In this document: positions 1 through 8,652 of the stretch, one piece after another
Numbering within the stretch: the stretch's first letter is position 1
Layout of the letters: every line of letters begins with the position of its first letter
Source: JAIRVZ01 sp031553755
Lineage (GTDB): Bacteria; Bacteroidota; Bacteroidia; Bacteroidales; Azobacteroidaceae
Direction: 5' to 3'
Length of the DNA stretch: 25,165 bases
Assembly: GCA_031553755.1 (NCBI GenBank)
Contig: JAVBKZ010000066.1
Span: 1 to 25,165 of the forward strand
The notes under the pieces: generated by a model
The model's database searches: none
The model's input: only the letters and a program-made list of their open reading frames with translations
Told to the model about the DNA's origin: nothing
Program-made: the position numbers and the translations under genes

Positions 1-153
1 ATGATTATCCGTTATACTGCCTAATCGCTCTGTCATCCCGCACTTGATGCGGGATCTTTTATCGATCATTGCTGATTATCAATAGATTGCGGGTCAAGCC
101 CGCAATGACAAATTAGGCTTTCAATTTATTTCGGTAAAATAACGGATACTCAT
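1..153. repeat. Composite palindromic repeat (MITE/BIME-like)
   Basis: Nested inverted repeats fill this stretch. The outer arms 1-15 and 139-153 match at 14 of 15 positions. Inside them GCCTAAT (19-25) pairs with ATTAGGC (112-118) and TGTCAT (31-36) with ATGACA (105-110). Two small hairpins sit in the middle: CCCGCA/TGCGGG (37-53) and TGCGGG/CCCGCA (88-104). The result is an outer stem enclosing two stem-loops, the usual architecture of small non-coding mobile repeats. The element may continue past the left edge of the window. It encodes nothing. Confidence 0.7.
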
Positions 154-229
154 ATTATCTAATAAAGATTCTCAACGAAAAATCATTAAAACAAGGGATA
201 ACGATTATTTAAAATCATTATAAATTGCG

Positions 230-261
230 ATTGTAAGTTTTTGAGCGTTCATCTAATTTTG
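230..261 (+). promoter_or_regulatory. Probable promoter of the hmu operon
   Basis: TAATTTTG at 254-261 fits the Bacteroidetes -7 consensus TAnnTTTG, and ATTG at 230-233 lies 20 nt upstream as a plausible -33 element. Transcription would start near 268, giving a leader of about 20 nt before the ATG at 287. The AT-rich stretch 195-235 could hold a regulator site, but I see no convincing Fur-type palindrome. Confidence 0.5.
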
Positions 262-286
262 TACCCGAAAATTGAACAATAACAAA

Positions 287-2572
287 ATGATTAAAAATAT
301 CCTCTTAATAATAATAATCTCTTCCATTACCCAACCTGCATTCTCCCAAAATACAACAAAACAAAAAATCTCCGGGAAAGTAACAACCACAGATAACAAA
401 CCCGCCGAATTCATCTCCATTTCCCTCAAAGGGACTACTTACGGAACAACAACGGACGATAAAGGTGAATTTTCTTTCGAAGCGCCGGCCGGAAATTACA
501 CTTTGGTTGCGTTTTCTTTTCCTGCTCATAAGGTTGAAACTCCTATCGTTGTCACCCAAGGAACGCCTTGTGTGGTTCCACCGATTACCATCATCGAAAG
601 CGACCAACAATTGCAGGAAGTTGTAGTCACCGGACAATTTGCTCCGCAATCGCTAAGAAAATCAGTCTATAAAGTAAATGTTATCGGGCCTCAAAAAATC
701 GAGCAAAAAGCATCGACAAATATCCAAAGTCTGTTGAATACAGAATTAGGCATTCGTATGTCGAACGATATGGCGTTAGGCGAAACCAAATTCGAACTGA
801 TGGGAATGAGCGGCGCCAATGTCAAAGTATTGATTGACGGCGTGCCAATGCTCGACCGCGGTGAAAACAAACAAAGTTTGAGTCAGATTGATATCAACAC
901 CATCGAACGGATTGAAATCGTGGAAGGTCCGATGTCGGTTGCTTACGGTTCGGACGCTTTGGCCGGAGTTATCAATATTATCACCAAAAAACCGGAAACC
1001 GCTTCCGACAAAAATATCTACAGCGTCAATGCCCGAATACAGGAAGAAAGCGCTGGAAAAGAATACGATTTTTTCACCGGTGAAGGTGTTCATAGCGAAA
1101 GTCTTTCCGGAAGCTGGGCGCACAAAAGCGGATTCAATACTTCTGCCGGATTTACCCGTAACGCTTCGGGAGGTTGGACCGGCGACAAAACCGGACGCGA
1201 AAAACAATGGCAACCCAAAGACCAATACATGACCAATGCCGTGTTAGGTTATAAGAAAAAAGACTTGAACGTTTGGTATAGAATTGATTACCTGAATGAA
1301 ACCATTTACACTCCTCTCAATCCGGCTGCTAACACTCCGAACGAAATCACCGACCGTGATTTTCTGACCGACCGTATCACCAATCAATTACAAGCTGATT
1401 GGAAATTGAATAATAAGCTGGCATTAAACGCAGCCGCTTCTTATCAGGATTTGACACGCAAAACAAAAACCGTAATAACTGATACGCAGACCGGAGAAAA
1501 ATGGCTGTCTATTCAAGATGCTGCTCAGGATGAATCAACCAATCAATCGGGATTTTTCCGCACAACAGCCGCATGGACAGTATCTTCCAAACTGAGTCTG
1601 CAACCCGGAATCGAGTATCAATGGGATGAAGCGAGCGGCGACCGGATTCATGGAACTCCCGACATTACTGATTATTCATTTTTTCTTTCGGCCGAATACA
1701 ATCCGTTCGAATGGATGAGCCTTCGTCCGGGAATGCGTTCTGTTTATAATTCCGTATATGATGCTCCTCCTGTTATTCCGGCTCTGAATACCAAATTTAG
1801 TTTGGCTCCGGATATGGATTTGCGGCTTTCTTACGCCTACGGTTTCCGTTCGCCTGCTTTGCGTGAATTGTATTTCTCATTCCATAATCCGAATCATAAT
1901 ATTGATGGGAATCCCAATCTGGAAGCCGAATACTCCAATAATTTTTCAGGCTCTTATGTTTGGCGCATTTTGCATAATTCTGATATTCGGTTGACTTCTA
2001 CATTATCAGGATTTTACAATGATTTCAGAAATAGGATTACTATTATTCCTGATGTAAATGACCCCAATCATAATACTTACGGCAATATCGACAAATACAA
2101 AACAACCGGAGGAACATTTGAAAATGCTTTGGTTTGGGGCAATTTACAAGCAAACCTTAGTTTTTCTTACATCGGTCGCTACAATGCGTATGTCGAAGAC
2201 GAAACATATAAAGACCAGGATTTGGAAGAATTCCGTTTCTCGCCCGAAGTAACATCTTCAGTTTCTTATCAATGGGAAAAACCGGGACTGAATTTCAACC
2301 TATTCTATAAATACACCGGAGCGCGTAAAGAATACGCGTTAAACAGTGATAAAAAACTGACACTAATGGGTTATGAACCATTCAATTGGGCCGATTTCAC
2401 AATGTCTAAAAAAATCGGAAAATACATCCGTTTGGAAGGTGGAATCAAAAACCTGTTTGATGTAACAACCATCACAAATACTGCCGGAGGTGGACACGGC
2501 TCGTCTGGAACAGCTGCCTTTGTCGGATGCGGAAGGTCGTACTTTCTCGGAGCTAACTTTTTAATTAATTGA
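287..2572 (+). CDS. hmuR: TonB-dependent heme receptor HmuR
   Basis: Outer-membrane heme/hemoprotein receptor that imports heme using TonB energy. The 761-aa protein has a signal peptide (about residues 1-20, ending PAFSQ), a carboxypeptidase-regulatory-like domain typical of Bacteroidetes receptors (about 27-110), a plug domain (about 120-235, with VLIDGVPM and RIEIVEGPMSVAYGSDALAGVINIITKK), then a beta-barrel. FRSPALREL near residue 521 followed by NPNLE near 542 is the FRAP/NPNL signature of heme receptors, with a histidine-containing stretch between. The ATG at 287 is preferred to an upstream in-frame TTG at 272, because it starts the hydrophobic signal peptide directly. It is the first gene of the operon; in Porphyromonas gingivalis hmuY precedes hmuR. 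Its TGA stop lies in the left arm of an intergenic hairpin. Confidence 0.9.
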   Translation: MIKNILLIIIISSITQPAFSQNTTKQKISGKVTTTDNKPAEFISISLKGTTYGTTTDDKGEFSFEAPAGNYTLVAFSFPAHKVETPIVVTQGTPCVVPPITIIESDQQLQEVVVTGQFAPQSLRKSVYKVNVIGPQKIEQKASTNIQSLLNTELGIRMSNDMALGETKFELMGMSGANVKVLIDGVPMLDRGENKQSLSQIDINTIERIEIVEGPMSVAYGSDALAGVINIITKKPETASDKNIYSVNARIQEESAGKEYDFFTGEGVHSESLSGSWAHKSGFNTSAGFTRNASGGWTGDKTGREKQWQPKDQYMTNAVLGYKKKDLNVWYRIDYLNETIYTPLNPAANTPNEITDRDFLTDRITNQLQADWKLNNKLALNAAASYQDLTRKTKTVITDTQTGEKWLSIQDAAQDESTNQSGFFRTTAAWTVSSKLSLQPGIEYQWDEASGDRIHGTPDITDYSFFLSAEYNPFEWMSLRPGMRSVYNSVYDAPPVIPALNTKFSLAPDMDLRLSYAYGFRSPALRELYFSFHNPNHNIDGNPNLEAEYSNNFSGSYVWRILHNSDIRLTSTLSGFYNDFRNRITIIPDVNDPNHNTYGNIDKYKTTGGTFENALVWGNLQANLSFSYIGRYNAYVEDETYKDQDLEEFRFSPEVTSSVSYQWEKPGLNFNLFYKYTGARKEYALNSDKKLTLMGYEPFNWADFTMSKKIGKYIRLEGGIKNLFDVTTITNTAGGGHGSSGTAAFVGCGRSYFLGANFLIN

Positions 2573-2627
2573 GAATTGAGAGTGGAGAGTGGAGAATTAA
2601 TTCACTCTCCACTCTCAATTCTCAATT
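2567..2627. repeat. Intergenic hairpin repeat, hmuR-hmuY junction
   Basis: A perfect 25-bp inverted repeat (2567-2591 with 2603-2627) around an 11-nt loop. Its arms are built from AATTGAG and GTGGAGA units. The left arm contains the hmuR stop codon. It belongs to the family found at every hmu junction. There is no U-run after it, so it is not a classical terminator; an mRNA-stability or processing role is inference. Confidence 0.9.
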
Positions 2628-2658
2628 TAATAGTTTAATAATTTAATTACAAGTAAAT

Positions 2659-4128
2659 ATGAAAAAGAAAATTCTCAATTCTCAATTCTCAATTCTCAAT
2701 TCTTTACTGCTTTTTCTAGCAATAAGTTTAGGTTTCACCTCTTGTGGAGATGACGACGATGTTAAGCTTCCTGATATTACAGTTAGTTTTTCAACCGATA
2801 AAATGGGAATCGACCCCACTGCCCAATCAGCAGATGTAACGTTGAACCTGAGCCGCGCAGCAAGTTCCGCTGTTGAAGTAAAACTCAACTATACAGCCAC
2901 AGAAGTAAGTTACGAAACAGATTTTACTACTGCCCCTGCTCCTGTTGGCAATGAAATTACTGTTACCATTCCCGCAGGACAAACATCGGCTTCCGTCAAA
3001 GTAAACAAAAAAGAAGGATTGTATGACGGAACCGAAAAAATAGTCTTCGCCATTCTATCCGCGAATAATTCAGTTGTACTGGGTGATAAAAAAGAATTGA
3101 CCCTTTCATTCGGAGCTATCGTATCGGAAGGAAGTTCAATGACTTTACAAGGACGCGTTGGAGATGTGGCAACAGCGAATATCGTTTATGTCGATTTCAG
3201 TCAAAATACACAAAAAGCTGTTGACCGTAAAAGCTGGACACTCGGATTTTATTGCGGCGACAAGTTCCGTGTATTTCTGAATCCTGCTTATAAAATGGCC
3301 GCGGCAGCGACCTCCAAAACAGATATCAATGCAGTAACTGTAACCGATGCAGCATCAGCGCCAAGACTGGTTGCCGGTATGGGAGCCGGATTAATGATTG
3401 CACTTGAAAATGTCGATGACCTCACAGGCGACATTAATAAAACAGCATTTGCAGAAGTCGCTGCCAATGCCGGTGATAATAAAGTTTATATAATTGCATT
3501 CGAAGATAACAATTCCAAATTTGAAGATTATTACAAGGTAAAAGTAACCCGTAAAGGCGATGGTTACAGTGTTCAATACGGAAAACTTGGAGGAGGAGAA
3601 ATTAAAACTGCCGATGTGGCTAAAGATGCAGCCTACACTATGGTTGCTCTTTCGTTTACGGACAATACAATAAGTACTCCCGAACCTCAAAAATGGGATA
3701 TTCAATGGGCATATAGCACCGGTCTGACAACGTCAGGAGGAGAACAGGTTGCTTATTTTATGCAAGACTATGTGTCATTGAATACTTTAGATGGCACTCA
3801 AGCTGCAGAAGTGGTAATGCCGGAACCATCTGGTTCTTTGGATGAAATGGGAAAAGCAGCACACTATGCCGGATATTTCAATAATTACAATGCATCGAAT
3901 CTTTCCGGAGTAAGTTTTTCTCCTGCACGAGATTTAATCGGAAGTAATTGGAGAAGAACGGCGAATATGAATGGAGAAACATTACCTTTAGGTGTAAAAG
4001 CTGAAAGATTCTATCTAATTAAAGATTCTGATGGAAACGTTTATAAATTACGTTTTATAAAAGCAGGTATTGATAAAGAAGGAGGTGTGCGCGGACTTCC
4101 GGAAATCGAATATAAAATCATTAAATAA
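2659..4128 (+). CDS. hmuY: HmuY-family heme-binding surface lipoprotein with Calx-beta-like N-domain
   Basis: Probable hemophore-like lipoprotein that takes heme from host proteins and passes it to HmuR. The 489-aa product has a lipoprotein signal ending FTSC (Cys29) followed by GDDDD, the acidic patch that marks surface-exposed lipoproteins in Bacteroidetes. Residues about 35-150 look like a Calx-beta/immunoglobulin-type domain (VSYETDF, ITVTIPAGQTSASVKV). The HmuY domain follows from about 158: VYVDFSQNTQKAVDRKSW, LGFYCGDKFRVFLN, KWDIQWAYST, ERFYLIKDSDGNVYKLRF. P. gingivalis HmuY is much shorter, so the N-terminal domain is an addition. The heme ligands cannot be assigned by eye. The signal peptide is partly encoded by four tandem ATTCTCA heptamers (2671-2698). 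Confidence 0.85.
   Translation: MKKKILNSQFSILNSLLLFLAISLGFTSCGDDDDVKLPDITVSFSTDKMGIDPTAQSADVTLNLSRAASSAVEVKLNYTATEVSYETDFTTAPAPVGNEITVTIPAGQTSASVKVNKKEGLYDGTEKIVFAILSANNSVVLGDKKELTLSFGAIVSEGSSMTLQGRVGDVATANIVYVDFSQNTQKAVDRKSWTLGFYCGDKFRVFLNPAYKMAAAATSKTDINAVTVTDAASAPRLVAGMGAGLMIALENVDDLTGDINKTAFAEVAANAGDNKVYIIAFEDNNSKFEDYYKVKVTRKGDGYSVQYGKLGGGEIKTADVAKDAAYTMVALSFTDNTISTPEPQKWDIQWAYSTGLTTSGGEQVAYFMQDYVSLNTLDGTQAAEVVMPEPSGSLDEMGKAAHYAGYFNNYNASNLSGVSFSPARDLIGSNWRRTANMNGETLPLGVKAERFYLIKDSDGNVYKLRFIKAGIDKEGGVRGLPEIEYKIIK
2671..2703 (+). repeat. Heptamer tandem repeat inside the hmuY signal peptide
   Basis: Four full copies of ATTCTCA (2671, 2678, 2685, 2692) plus a partial ATTCT, encoding ILNSQFSILNS right after MKKK. 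The unit matches the right arm of the intergenic repeat family. Because seven is not a multiple of three, gain or loss of one unit would shift the reading frame. Confidence 0.9.
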
Positions 4129-4202
4129 ATGGAGAACGGAGAGTTGAGAATGGAGAATGAATTGTTTCTTCACTCTCAATTCTCCACTCTCAATTCTCAA
4201 TT
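4128..4202. repeat. Intergenic hairpin repeat, hmuY-hmuS junction
   Basis: Imperfect inverted repeat of two 34-nt arms (4128-4161 and 4169-4202) with about 28 matching positions and a short T-rich loop. It uses the same GAGAATT/CTCAATT units as the other junctions. The right arm ends 8 nt before the hmuS ATG, so folding could influence access to that start. Confidence 0.85.
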
Positions 4203-4210
4203 AAACAAGT

Positions 4211-7200
4211 ATGTTGCAAAAAAAATCAAGGAAACTGCTCTTCGTAGCAGCTTTCCTTTTAGTCGTATTAATAGGGTGGTTTGTTTATTCTAAAACAGCA
4301 TCCACAACAAAAATCGCGTTGGTAAACTTTCAACCGTTCCAGGCGACCAGTTTCATTCAATCCAACACAGACCCGTTTATTAAATACGAAGAAGTCCCGC
4401 TGGAAAATCTCAATAAGCTAAAAAACTATGATTGCGTTCTCGGTTTCGGAATGGGAATGCGTATTGATGCCGCTCAACGCGAACAAATACAGCAAGCAGC
4501 ACAAAAAGTGCCCGTATTAATATTCGCAGCCACTAATCCTGACAACAAAATTTGCAGTCTTGATAGTATTCAAGAAAAGCAAATTTCAGCTTATTTAGGA
4601 AGTGGAAATAAAAAGAATTATCAAAGTCTGGCACGATATATCCGCAAGGAAATCGACCACAAAACATTTTTTGTAACGCCTCCCGACTCTGTCGTCGAAA
4701 CAGCATCCAATGTACTTTACCATTTGGATGAAAACGTTTCGTTCGAAGATGTTGATAAATATGAAAATTATCTCAAACAACATAATTTCTACAAGCAAGG
4801 AGCGCCTAAAGTTGCTATTGTTGGTGGATTAAACGACCCATTCAGCGGCAACCGCGAAAATATAGACAGCCTCATCGTTTCATTTCAAAACGCAGGAATG
4901 AATGTCTATCCCGTGTCTTCCATGATGAAACGCTTGGAATTCCTTCAGAAAATCAATCCCGATGCAGTAATTTATTTTCCGCACGGACGATTGGCAATGG
5001 GACAAGCCGAAGCTGCCGTTGAATGGTTGAAAACTCGTAATATCCCGATTTTTGCTCCGTTAAGCATCCTGCAAACCAAAGAAGAATGGGAAAAAGACCA
5101 AATGGGTATGTTCGGCGGATTCATGTCGCAAAGCATTGTGATGCCCGAACTCGACGGAGCCATTTATCCTTATGTCGTCAATGCACAGGAAATTGATAAA
5201 AACGGCGTTTACCTTTTTAAAGCCATACCCGACCGTCTGAAAAATTTCACACAAATTGTCGGCAACTTTGTATCATTGAAAAAGAAATCAAATGCGGATA
5301 AGAAAGTGGCTATTTATTTCTTTAAAGGAGCCGGACAACAAGGACTTACCGCGCAAGGCTTGGAAACCGTTCCTTCTCTTTATAATTTATTGAAACGATT
5401 GAAGACAGAAGGATACAAAGTAGATAATCTTCCCACAACGGAAAAAGAATTCGAAAAACTTCTGATGACACAAGGCTCTGTATTGAGCACTTACGCAGAA
5501 GGTGCATTCGACGATTTCCTGAAAAACGGTAATCCTGCTTTAATAGAAAAATCGGAATACGAATCGTGGACCAAACAATCGCTTCCCGAAGCTTTGTATG
5601 CCGATGTAACTCAACTTTACGGCGAAGCTCCGGGCACATACATGAGTGTCAACAAAGACAACAAATCGTATCTGGCTGTCGCTCGCATCCAATTGGGAAA
5701 TATCGCTCTCTTGCCTCAACCAATGGCAGGTCTGGGTGGTGATGCCTTTGCCATTGTGCATGGAGCCAAATCAGCACCTCCGCATACTTATATCGGAGCC
5801 TATTTGTGGTCGCAATATGCATTCAAAGCCGATGCAATGCTCCATTTCGGTACACACGGAAGTTTGGAATTCACTCCGCAAAAACAAGTGGCATTAAGCA
5901 GCAACGATTGGCCTGACCGTTTAGTGGGAACCATTCCACATTTTTATTATTATACTATCGGAAATATCGGAGAAAGTATGATGGCCAAACGCCGTTCGTA
6001 TGCCACTACGATTTCCTACCTGACACCGGCATTTATGGAAACCAATATGCGTTCCCAATTCAAATCATTGCAAGACAGGATTCAGGAGTATTACAAAGAA
6101 CAGCCCCCTAAATCCCCCGAAGGGGGACTTTCTAAAAGTCAGAGATCAAACTCTAAAAGCTCCCCCTTGGGGGGAGTTGAGGGGGCTTCATTGGCAGTGA
6201 AAAAAATTGCCGTTGAAATGGGATTGCACCGCGAACTTCGTTTAGACAGCACTTTAAGTAAAGCATATACAACGGAAGAAATCGAACGCATCGAAAATTT
6301 TGCGGAGGAAATCTCGAACGAAAAGATGAATGGACAGTTCTATACGACAGGTATTCCTTATACTCCCGAAAAAATCCGTTCGTCGGTTATGGCGATGAGT
6401 GCCGACCCGATTGCTTACAGTTTGGCTGCGTTGGATAAAGAGCGCAAGAAAGTAACGGATAAACAATTGAAAAACAAAGCTTTTTTCACTTTCCGTTATT
6501 TAGACCCTGCCAAACAATTGGTTAATCAGGTATTAGCAGGAAAAACCGTCGACAGCACACTGATTTGTTCTGTAGCCGGAATTTCCTCAAAAGAATTAGC
6601 CGAAGCAAAAACGATTCTTACACCTCCCCGCCGTGGAATGATGGGTGGCATGGGTGGAGGAAACAATCCCGGTGGTAACTCCGGAGGAGGTCATCCTGCG
6701 GGAGTTCCCAAAACAGGCGGAGGTCATCCTTCTTGGATACCGAAAGTTGGAAAACGTCCCGAAACCACCCCCTCTAACTCCCCCAAAGGGGGAGAATTGG
6801 AGCAAGCAAAATCTTCCTCCGATAAAAATAAAATTGACCCTAAGTCTCCCCTTCGGGGAGATTTAGAGGGGTGTTATTCCAAACAGCAAAAAGACCAAGC
6901 GCGTGCCATTGCGGAAATCGAACGAACAATCAATAACATCTCAGCATACAAAACTGCATTGGAACAAAGTCCCGAAATGGAACTGAAATCTGTTTTAAAT
7001 GCCTTGTCGGGAGGATATATTGCTCCGTCTTCGGGGGGTGATGCTGTTGCCAATCCACAAGCAGTTCCAACAGGACGCAATCTGTATGCTGTCAACGCCG
7101 AAGCAACACCTTCGGAAGTGGCTTGGGATAAAGGAGTTGCGCTTGCAACTGCAACTTTGGAACAATACAAAAAACAGCACGGCGAATATCCGCGTAAAGT

Positions 7201-8563
7201 AAGTTATACTTTCTGGAGCAGCGAATTCATTGAAACCGAAGGTGCAACCATCGCTCAAGTACTTTATATGCTGGGTGTTGAACCCGTTCGTGACCCCTTC
7301 GGACGTGTTTCGGATTTGAAACTGATTCCTTCCGAAGAATTGGGACGTCCCCGTGTCGATGTCGTGGTGCAAACGTCGGGACAATTCCGCGATTTGGCTG
7401 CTTCCCGCTTAGCGCTAATCACCCGTGCAGTAGAAATGGCAGCTGCGTCAACTAATGATAAATTGGGGAACAATGTTTCCAACAGTGCCATAGAAATCGA
7501 ACGGCAATTAGTCGAACAAGGCGTGTCTCCGCAAGATGCCCGCACAATGTCGACCCAACGCATTTTCGGAGGAATCAACGGCATGTACGGAACAGGCATT
7601 CAGGAAATGGTTACTTCGGGTGATAAGTGGGAAAACGAAAAAGAAATTGCCGATACTTATATCCAGAACATGGGAGCCGTTTACGGAAGCGATAAAGATT
7701 GGGGTAATTACAAAGCCGGATTGCTTCGCGCTGTGCTGCACAATACAGATGTGGTGGTTCAACCTCGCCAAAGCAATACTTGGGGCGCATTGAGCCTTGA
7801 CCATGTTTACGAATTTATGGGCGGAATGAATTTAGCCGTTCGCAACGTCACCGGAAAAGACCCGGATGCTTATTTTGCCGATTACCGTAATCGCAACAAT
7901 GTCAAGATGCAGGAACTGAAGGAAGCTGTGGGTGTTGAATCCCGTTCCACGATATTCAATCCGACCTATATCAAGGAAAGCATGAAAAGCGGTTCTTCAA
8001 CAGCTTCGCATATCGCGGAAGTAGTTACAAACACATATGGCTGGAATGTGATGAAACCCGATGTTATCGACAAAGAGATGTGGGACAAAATCTACGATGT
8101 TTATATCAAAGATGAAATGAATCTGGGAGTACAAGATTATTTCAAACAGTCTAATCCTGCGGCTATGCAGGAAATTACCGCCGTAATGATGGAAACTGCC
8201 CGCAAAGGTTTGTGGAAAGCAAGCGAACAACAATTGGCCGATATCGCGCAATTGCATACGGATTTAGTCAAGGAATTTGGTCCGAGCGGTTCGGGAATGG
8301 CAGGAAACAATGTGAAGTTGCAGAATTTCATTGCACAAAAAGTTTCTCCCGAAGCGGCAAAAACGTATAACAACCAAGTTCAACAAATGAAAACTTCTTC
8401 TTCTTCCGAAAAGATAGAAAAAGGAATGGTGTTGAAAAAAGATGAATTGACACAAACAGAGCAAGGCGAAAAAAATAGCTTCAACGGACTGATAATCATT
8501 TCGGTTGTGCTTGTCATATTTGTTGTGTTGTTGGTTGTTTTGAGGAAGAAAAGAAAATCATAA
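4211..8563 (+). CDS. hmuS: HmuS, CobN/BchH-family chelatase-like membrane protein
   Basis: Large CobN-like protein of the Hmu system. Members from Bacteroides and Porphyromonas are linked to anaerobic removal of iron from heme, a reverse chelatase activity; this role is from family knowledge. The 1450-aa protein has an N-terminal membrane anchor (about 9-27, LLFVAAFLLVVLIGWFVY) and a C-terminal one (about 1424-1443) followed by RKKRKS. CobN hallmarks include MLHFGTHGSLEFTPQK, LVGTIPHFYYYTIGN and GESMMAKRRSYATTISYL, and in the C-terminal half YGTGIQEMV and NTWGALSLDHVYEFMGG. Odd features are two G/C-run palindromes translated in frame (about residues 631-659 and 852-888), plus a Gly-rich linker with an 11-aa tandem duplication (GGHPAGVPKTG/GGHPSWIPKVG). 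The frame is open throughout. Confidence 0.88.
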   Translation: MLQKKSRKLLFVAAFLLVVLIGWFVYSKTASTTKIALVNFQPFQATSFIQSNTDPFIKYEEVPLENLNKLKNYDCVLGFGMGMRIDAAQREQIQQAAQKVPVLIFAATNPDNKICSLDSIQEKQISAYLGSGNKKNYQSLARYIRKEIDHKTFFVTPPDSVVETASNVLYHLDENVSFEDVDKYENYLKQHNFYKQGAPKVAIVGGLNDPFSGNRENIDSLIVSFQNAGMNVYPVSSMMKRLEFLQKINPDAVIYFPHGRLAMGQAEAAVEWLKTRNIPIFAPLSILQTKEEWEKDQMGMFGGFMSQSIVMPELDGAIYPYVVNAQEIDKNGVYLFKAIPDRLKNFTQIVGNFVSLKKKSNADKKVAIYFFKGAGQQGLTAQGLETVPSLYNLLKRLKTEGYKVDNLPTTEKEFEKLLMTQGSVLSTYAEGAFDDFLKNGNPALIEKSEYESWTKQSLPEALYADVTQLYGEAPGTYMSVNKDNKSYLAVARIQLGNIALLPQPMAGLGGDAFAIVHGAKSAPPHTYIGAYLWSQYAFKADAMLHFGTHGSLEFTPQKQVALSSNDWPDRLVGTIPHFYYYTIGNIGESMMAKRRSYATTISYLTPAFMETNMRSQFKSLQDRIQEYYKEQPPKSPEGGLSKSQRSNSKSSPLGGVEGASLAVKKIAVEMGLHRELRLDSTLSKAYTTEEIERIENFAEEISNEKMNGQFYTTGIPYTPEKIRSSVMAMSADPIAYSLAALDKERKKVTDKQLKNKAFFTFRYLDPAKQLVNQVLAGKTVDSTLICSVAGISSKELAEAKTILTPPRRGMMGGMGGGNNPGGNSGGGHPAGVPKTGGGHPSWIPKVGKRPETTPSNSPKGGELEQAKSSSDKNKIDPKSPLRGDLEGCYSKQQKDQARAIAEIERTINNISAYKTALEQSPEMELKSVLNALSGGYIAPSSGGDAVANPQAVPTGRNLYAVNAEATPSEVAWDKGVALATATLEQYKKQHGEYPRKVSYTFWSSEFIETEGATIAQVLYMLGVEPVRDPFGRVSDLKLIPSEELGRPRVDVVVQTSGQFRDLAASRLALITRAVEMAAASTNDKLGNNVSNSAIEIERQLVEQGVSPQDARTMSTQRIFGGINGMYGTGIQEMVTSGDKWENEKEIADTYIQNMGAVYGSDKDWGNYKAGLLRAVLHNTDVVVQPRQSNTWGALSLDHVYEFMGGMNLAVRNVTGKDPDAYFADYRNRNNVKMQELKEAVGVESRSTIFNPTYIKESMKSGSSTASHIAEVVTNTYGWNVMKPDVIDKEMWDKIYDVYIKDEMNLGVQDYFKQSNPAAMQEITAVMMETARKGLWKASEQQLADIAQLHTDLVKEFGPSGSGMAGNNVKLQNFIAQKVSPEAAKTYNNQVQQMKTSSSSEKIEKGMVLKKDELTQTEQGEKNSFNGLIIISVVLVIFVVLLVVLRKKRKS
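6102..6187. repeat. Palindromic G/C-run repeat A, in frame within hmuS
   Basis: Outer stem AGCCCCCT (6102-6109) with AGGGGGCT (6180-6187), enclosing two hairpins: TCCCCC/GGGGGA (6113-6127) and a CCCCC/GGGGG hairpin (6162-6174). It is translated as a Pro/Ser/Gly-rich loop (PPKSPEGGLSKS...SSPLGGVEGA). The shape and sequence resemble intergenic repeats rather than protein-coding DNA. Confidence 0.85.
6766..6873. repeat. Palindromic G/C-run repeat B, in frame within hmuS
   Basis: Same family as repeat A. The outer stem CACCCCCTCTA (6766-6776) pairs with TAGAGGGGTG (6864-6873) with one bulged C. It encloses CTCCCCC/GGGGGAG (6778-6794) and TCTCCCC/GGGGAGA (6845-6861), both perfect. It is translated as TTPSNSPKGGELEQ...DPKSPLRGDLEG, next to the Gly-rich linker. 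Confidence 0.85.
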
Positions 8564-8565
8564 TA

Positions 8566-8646
8566 GTGGAGAATTGAGAGTTGAGAATGGAGAATGGGCT
8601 TACGCACGAAAAATAATTCTCAATTCTCCTCTCTCAATTCTCAATT
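8566..8646. repeat. Intergenic hairpin repeat, hmuS-hmuT junction
   Basis: Left arm of GAGAATTGAGAGTTGAGAAT type (from 8569) and right arm ending CTCAATT at 8646, separated by a loop containing GGCTTACGCACG. It begins just after the hmuS TAA and ends 6 nt before the hmuT ATG. The loop word GCTTACGC recurs in the hmuT-hmuU element and in the element near 17960. Confidence 0.85.
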
Positions 8647-8652
8647 AAAAAT

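Noticed and set aside
195..235. Fur box before hmuR
   Set aside because: The AT-rich stretch has only weak dyad symmetry and no good match to a Fur palindrome.
272..286. Upstream TTG start for hmuR
   Set aside because: It adds only five polar residues before the signal peptide and lies almost at the predicted transcription start; ATG at 287 fits better.
2567..2627. Rho-independent terminator between hmuR and hmuY
   Set aside because: Strong stem but no T-run after it, and the genes clearly belong to one operon.
6995..7384. Minus-strand ORFs opposite hmuS, hmuR and others
   Set aside because: They lie inside clearly conserved genes in other frames, with no recognisable protein features.
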